DNA from: Combretum micranthum
Lineage: Eukaryota; Streptophyta; Magnoliopsida; Myrtales; Combretaceae
Reading direction: 5' to 3'
Length of the DNA: 64,000 bases
NCBI GenBank assembly: GCA_024138025.1
Contig: JAMXBD010002493.1
Coordinates: 1 to 64,000, forward strand
The position numbers were made by a program, and so were the translations under genes. The stretch's first letter is position 1, and the number at the start of each line of letters is the position of its first letter. This document shows, in pieces, positions 59,471-64,000 of this stretch. The notes beneath the pieces were generated by a model. That model made no database searches. It was not told the origin of the DNA and was given only the letters and a program-made list of their open reading frames with translations.

Positions 59471-61352
59471 CTTTAATCCTTGAGCTATGTCTGTTATCAA
59501 TGCACTACTTCTGATCAGTCCATTTTGTTTCCTTTCTCTGAATCTATTGCTCATTCCTCTCCTTTACACTTGTTTGCTACCAATCCATCGTCTATTGATT
59601 CTTCTTTAGATCAAGGCGTTGTTGTTCCTGCAAAGATATCTTCTTTTAGTCTTCCAAATTCCAATAGAGTTCACAATTCTCCTTTTTGGCTCAAAAATTT
59701 TGTGCATAATGTCCATTCTAATGCATCAATGGTTATAATGCAATATACTTCCAACCTACATCCTTTACTCAATTTACAAACAATTTCTCATTATCCATCC
59801 AACTATGTGGCCCTCGTAGCCAATGTGTTCATTGTTCATGAACCAAAACATTATCAAGATACAAAAAATTATCTAAATTGGATTGAGGTAATGAATAAAG
59901 AACTTTGGGCCTTAGAATCCAATCATACATGGGAGATAGTACCTTTACTTAGTGGTAAGAAGGTCATAATATCTAATTGGGTTTATAAAATTAAATAAAC
60001 TTGATGGTACAATTGAAAGGTACAATGATTGGCTTATAGCCAAGGGATATAATCAAGTTGAAGGCATCAATTATACCCATACTTTATCTTTCATGACAAA
60101 GCTATCCCTTGAACGTTTATTGTTAGTTGTAGTTGTTGTGAAACAATGGCATGTACATCAATTAGATGTCAACAATGCCTTTTTGCATGGATACTTATAT
60201 GAGGATTTATATATATATATATATATATATGCAACCACCTAACGGATATAGGTTTATTTCATTTAGTCATGTTTGTAAATTATAGCAATCATTATATGGA
60301 TTGAAGTAATTTTCTTAGCAATGAAATAAAGAATTTACTAGCTTCATTCCTTCGTTGGTTTTCACACAGTCTAGAATGATTTCTCTTTATCTACAAAAGT
60401 TGATGGAACTGATTTTATAGTTGTTTTAGTTTATGCCGATAATGTTTTAATAGTAAGGAGTTCACTTGATATCATAAATGTTGTAAAACAATCCATTCAT
60501 TAAGCTTATACCATCAAGGATTTAGATGAGGCATGGTTCTTTTTAGAAATCGAAATCTATCGTACTTCACAGGACTTTATGCTTCAATAATGAAAATTTT
60601 TGCTTCATATACTACATGATTGTAGATTGACTGGTTCAAAACCCACCAAGAAAATTTTTTGGGTTTGATATTGGATGATTTGTTATGTTACAATTTTGTC
60701 CAATCCTAGCATGTATACAAAAGGTTGTTGGTCGTCTATTGTAATTGACAATAACTTGCCCTAGCATCCCCTATTTTTTCAACAATTAAGTGAATTTTTT
60801 GCTACACCTAGGACTACTCATTATAAGGCTATTGTGCATGTATTACATTATCTTAAATGCTCCTTTGATAGAGGCTTATTCTATTCCTCTTATACTGATT
60901 TCACCTTACATGCTTATGCTGATGTAGATTGGGGTATGCGTGTTATTGATTGCAAATCACTTACTAGTTTTTGCATGTTTTTAGGGTTCATATTTATTCT
61001 CTTGGAAAACAACAAAATAGCTAACTGTTTCTACCTCATCTACTAAAACTAAATATAGGAGCATGGCCTCAAAGGAGCTCTATGGCTCACTTGCTTCAAG
61101 ATCTCCATTTCAGTTTCTTTAGCTGTGGTTTTATTTTTAACAATAGGTAAACTCAATTGCTTGTTGAAAATTCATGTTTGCACTGGCATACCTAGCATAT
61201 TGATGTGGACATTCATTCTACTAGATATTATGTTGCTAATGGATTTCTCCTCATTAAACATGTTACTTTTCATTTGCAATTAGATGACATGTTCACCAAA
61301 GGAGAGGATAAAACATAGTTTCTTAATGCTTTGTCCAAGTTGTGTCTTTTGT

Positions 61353-61557
61353 TGTTTATAGCTTATTTATTATATACACATGTCTTTTATATAGAAGTAC
61401 TTTGTGTGTATATAAACCTTTTTCTCATTCATAACAATTTCAACAGAATATATAACTTCCCTTCCATAATACAAGTCACTCTATTTTTCTTCTTCCTTCA
61501 CTTACTTGTTTCGTTCATAGTTCTATTGCAGTTTTAGGCTCGATATCACTTATTCCA
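61353..61557 (+). mobile_element. Copia-2 3' LTR
   Basis: About 205 bp, TGTTTATAGC ... CTTATTCCA. It aligns with the split 5' LTR on both sides of the TRIM (ttatttattatatac; tataaacctttttctcattc; cttcttccttcactta). Right after it begins the GC-richer tract at 61558. Confidence 0.8.
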
Positions 61558-62200
61558 TGGATCATTCCCTTGTTTACAAAACAGGGCTATTCAAAGCATC
61601 GAGAAAGAGGAGTGGAAAAACGACCTTCCCAGTCCATAGGGACTATACCTATTTGGTTGATTCTTGCCTTGGGCAGAACTCTCATCATCCCGGGACTCGT
61701 TCCTTCGCTCTCCTACCTTCAAAAGATACTATCACAACATATTTACGCAAAAAGATACTAGAACCTACAAAGACGATCGGGAATGGGTTAACTAACGAAA
61801 GAAAGATGGAATATGATGAAGAAACATACAATATCCAATGAGATGAATGCAAGAGATAGAAAGGCCTGCTGACCCTATCCTTCTTCCATACTCACAACGA
61901 GTCCATTGTGCTTACGAACGAGTGGAGCGTCTTCAATGCGAGTTGTGCGTGGAGTTTCGCCTAAACAGTTAAGTTAAATAGTGGCGTTTGTTGTTTTCGA
62001 GCCCCCCCTGCCTTCGGAAAGGATACTCCTAAGGGTACCTTTGTTCTCCATAGGCGTCTGAAGGGGGAGTGGAGTGAAGGCATTCTCTTGGGAGAAGCTC
62101 ACCAGCTTGCTATACTAAGAGAAGAGGGCGCTATTTAACAGTGGTAGGGGAAGTCGTCCTGAAGCGTAAGCATATTGACGGGGATGTGAAGACTAAGGGC
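61558..62200. other. Probable mitochondrial-DNA insertion (NUMT)
   Basis: Base composition jumps to near 47-50% GC against roughly 30% around it, and the texture changes (cgagccccccctgccttcgg, catcatcccgggactcgttcc, ggggatgtgaagactaaggg), which is typical of angiosperm mitochondrial intergenic DNA. Two overlapping frames (61557-61841 and 61570-61761) match no mitochondrial gene I know. The left edge coincides with the end of the copia LTR. I cannot exclude captured nuclear DNA of another kind. Confidence 0.5.
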
Positions 62201-64000
62201 ATTCATATTTATTTTAGTAATGCCACATGTAGTTTTCCAATTGGGTCAATTGTCATTGCTTGTTAAATTATTTACAGCTGTCAAGAAATAATGTTTGTAT
62301 ATATATTTCTCAATAACAAAAACACTTCATCTTTAGCATAACTACAACTTTTATGGAAAATTTATTGGAAGTTGGTTCATTTCACAATAATCTAACACCT
62401 ACGAATATATATTAACCTAATTAAAATTAACTTCCTCAATTATAAAAAAAAAAATACTAACCCTATAAAATAATACAATAAAAGAACGGAGTGAAAGATC
62501 CATATCCAAAGCTATGCTAGAGCAAAAATCATAACAAGAAGCAATCTAACAATTACAATAAGAAGCATAAATATAAATGAAGTAGTAATTAAAATTAGAG
62601 CCTCAAGCAATTGAGTAAAACCAATAGTGATGCATAAGTCAGAAGCACTTAAGCTAGAAGCTTTTCCATTTCGTCACAAGTTGACCGCTTATTCATGTTA
62701 ACCTTAGACTTGGTTTAATTCTCAATATTATTTATAGCCCATTCACTTTGTTGAATAAATACAACTATAATGGAATTACTTTGCCGAAAACTTCAATAGA
62801 GCTATAATAGGATTTTTCATTTGTTAATTTTTTATTTAAATGGGGGTATTCTGGAAATCCAATGTAGAATTGTCATTCATAAGTTTAAGTAAATAATGTC
62901 TATTCAATTTTTTTAATAGATATTCATTATGGAAGTGTTATTACAGTCAACTAAACATCTTAATAACTCTTCATAAAGAATAAATATGTAATGAAATTGC
63001 GGTTAGAACCAAGTCAACAAGCAGTTCCACTTTCTATAAATCTGAATTAGTTCATCGATTTTTCATCTCACCAAAAGACAAGAAATGATCTCTTACTAGT
63101 CTACCGAGATCTATTGTCTAACTAAGGCACCCCTCAATCATTCTTATCATCTAGCCGTACAATACTCATTCACTACATTAGTTGGAGTTTTCAAAATTCT
63201 AAGAAATAAAGAATAATGCTGGATCTACTTGTCGAGTTTTTTCTAAGAGTTCGTCAGGTAGTTGAGATAGAGATAGAAAGTTCCTCATTAAGTGAGGTTT
63301 CATTGATGATTGCAATATGACATTAGGATATGGCTTTAGTACACTTTACATGTCCTTTAAGAGTAAATGATTATTGTGCATCTTGCACTAATATATTTAT
63401 TAAGGTTTTTTATCTACTATTATGTTGCATAACACAGATGAAGTAATTATGATGTATGTAGGAAGTAGCAAATGACACCTTTTTACTACATAATATTTCC
63501 CCTCCGCTCCCACAACCCAAACCCCCACCCACCCACCACGCCACCCACCCCCTCTCCTGGTTTTTTGTCCATTAATATGAGACAAATTCCATTTAAATTA
63601 AGGGACATATATAGAACTTGCAAATTTGGTAGCATAGATGTCAATCAAGAAAATGTAATACGGTGTTAAAATAAACATATTTTGATTTTTAAATAAAGTT
63701 CGATTCATAAAATCGAGTTGTTCATTGTTATAATACCTAGTGGTTTTATTGTTACAAGTATGGTCCATATTGGGTATTCTCTCAAATCAGTTGTATACAA
63801 AAAAATGAACTAGATATTGCTTACATTAAGTTGATATATTACACAATATATTCTTTTTAGTTTGGAAAGAGCTTTTTTTAGTAACTGAACTTTGATAAAA
63901 TAGATAATTAGGTACCCGAACTTTAAAAAATTCCAATTTCATATATAATTAAACTTTTCGTGCCCGTTTTCATTACCCCCATTCTTTTATTATTTCTTGA
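62201..64000. other. AT-rich intergenic DNA, no gene seen
   Basis: Contains a C-rich (CCCACC)-type tract at 63498-63559. At 63877-63960 a single arm of the 'actgaactttgataaaatagataattaggtacc' type belongs to the inverted-repeat family of 4.6-10 kb; its partner would lie beyond the window. Confidence 0.5.
63498..63559. repeat. C-rich CCCACC simple repeat
   Basis: Runs of caacccaaacccccacccac and ccaccacgccacccaccccc. It drives the proline- and glycine-rich frames seen on both strands. Confidence 0.85.

Larger units (their letters stand above)
55388..61352 (+). pseudogene. Degraded Ty1/copia polyprotein (copia-2)
   Basis: A full-order copia internal region with many stops and shifts. Gag is at 55453-56340 (NPYLVNDENPRQLI, then NSKLGFIDGSCK, WILNKMTKELSED, ending with a zinc-knuckle-like CAYYKQNGHLMNSCFELIGY near 56200). 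A protease-like motif is present twice (KWTVYIGTSDYMT near 56553, KWVVDMGA-DHIT near 56765). Integrase is at 57270-57790 (CDTCCIAKHMHF, IDLWEPYGVPSNSGAKYFLT, SPYQVLFSKAPLYDDL), with part of the core missing. RT is at 59840-60570 (NWIEVMNKELWALESNHTWE, LIAKGYNQVEGINYTHT, HQLDVNNAFLHGYL). The catalytic motif reads VYADN, so an active-site aspartate is lost. RNase H is at 60835-61080 (LHYLKCSFDRGLF, AYADVDWG). It is interrupted by an insert at about 57830-59470. It cannot encode a working element. Confidence 0.9.

Noticed and set aside
63400..63669. Proline-rich and glycine/tryptophan-rich frames on opposite strands
   Set aside because: Both derive from the CCCACC simple repeat.
1..64000. CRISPR arrays, operons, tRNA genes
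   Set aside because: No array of equal repeats and spacers, no clustered coding frames and no cloverleaf-like sequence was found by eye. A tRNA scan would be decisive for isolated tRNAs.

Overview
The window is nuclear DNA from a flowering plant, most likely a eudicot. It is strongly AT-rich and intron-bearing, and it is dominated by decayed plant transposons: Ty1/copia and Ty3/gypsy remnants, solo LTRs, a 5S-rRNA-bearing TRIM and several MITE families. The only conventional gene I can recognise is a broken copy of a GH3 auxin-amido synthetase gene, closest to the GH3.17 type. No intact protein-coding gene was found, and I see no CRISPR array, operon or bacterial feature.

Layout. 1-0.95 kb: AT-rich DNA with a TAA microsatellite. 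949-4626: a 3.7-kb solo LTR of a large gypsy-like family with a perfect 5-bp target duplication. 4.6-10.0 kb: inverted-repeat (MULE/MITE-like) elements whose arms share one motif family, plus a tandem 310-bp duplication. 10.75-13.36 kb (minus): the GH3 pseudogene, with exons and splice sites still recognisable but many frameshifts. 14.6-15.7 kb: three diverged tandem repeats. 16.8-22.8 kb: four copies of a ~200-bp MITE-like family (a fifth lies at 46.5 kb). 24.1-24.9 kb: a hAT-like non-autonomous element. 26.7-28.6 kb and beyond (minus): a gypsy gag remnant with a perfect primer-binding site. 34.1-36.4 kb: an inverted-repeat element that encloses a 1.4-kb LTR-like element. 36.7-45.6 kb: a solo LTR split by a second solo LTR of the same family as 949-4626, both reversed. 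50-61.6 kb: two degraded copia elements in tandem that appear to share a middle LTR. That LTR is split by a Cassandra-like TRIM. One copia is also split by a 1.4-kb LTR-like element and the other by an antisense LTR-like insert. 61.6-62.2 kb: a GC-richer tract resembling plant mitochondrial DNA. The rest is AT-rich DNA with simple repeats.

The elements do not form a pathway. They record successive insertions, and several nesting relations can be ordered in time. The most interesting observations are the Cassandra-like TRIM inside a copia LTR, the nested solo LTRs with target duplications, the fragmented GH3.17-like gene, and two MITE/MULE families whose arms are built from short sub-repeats.
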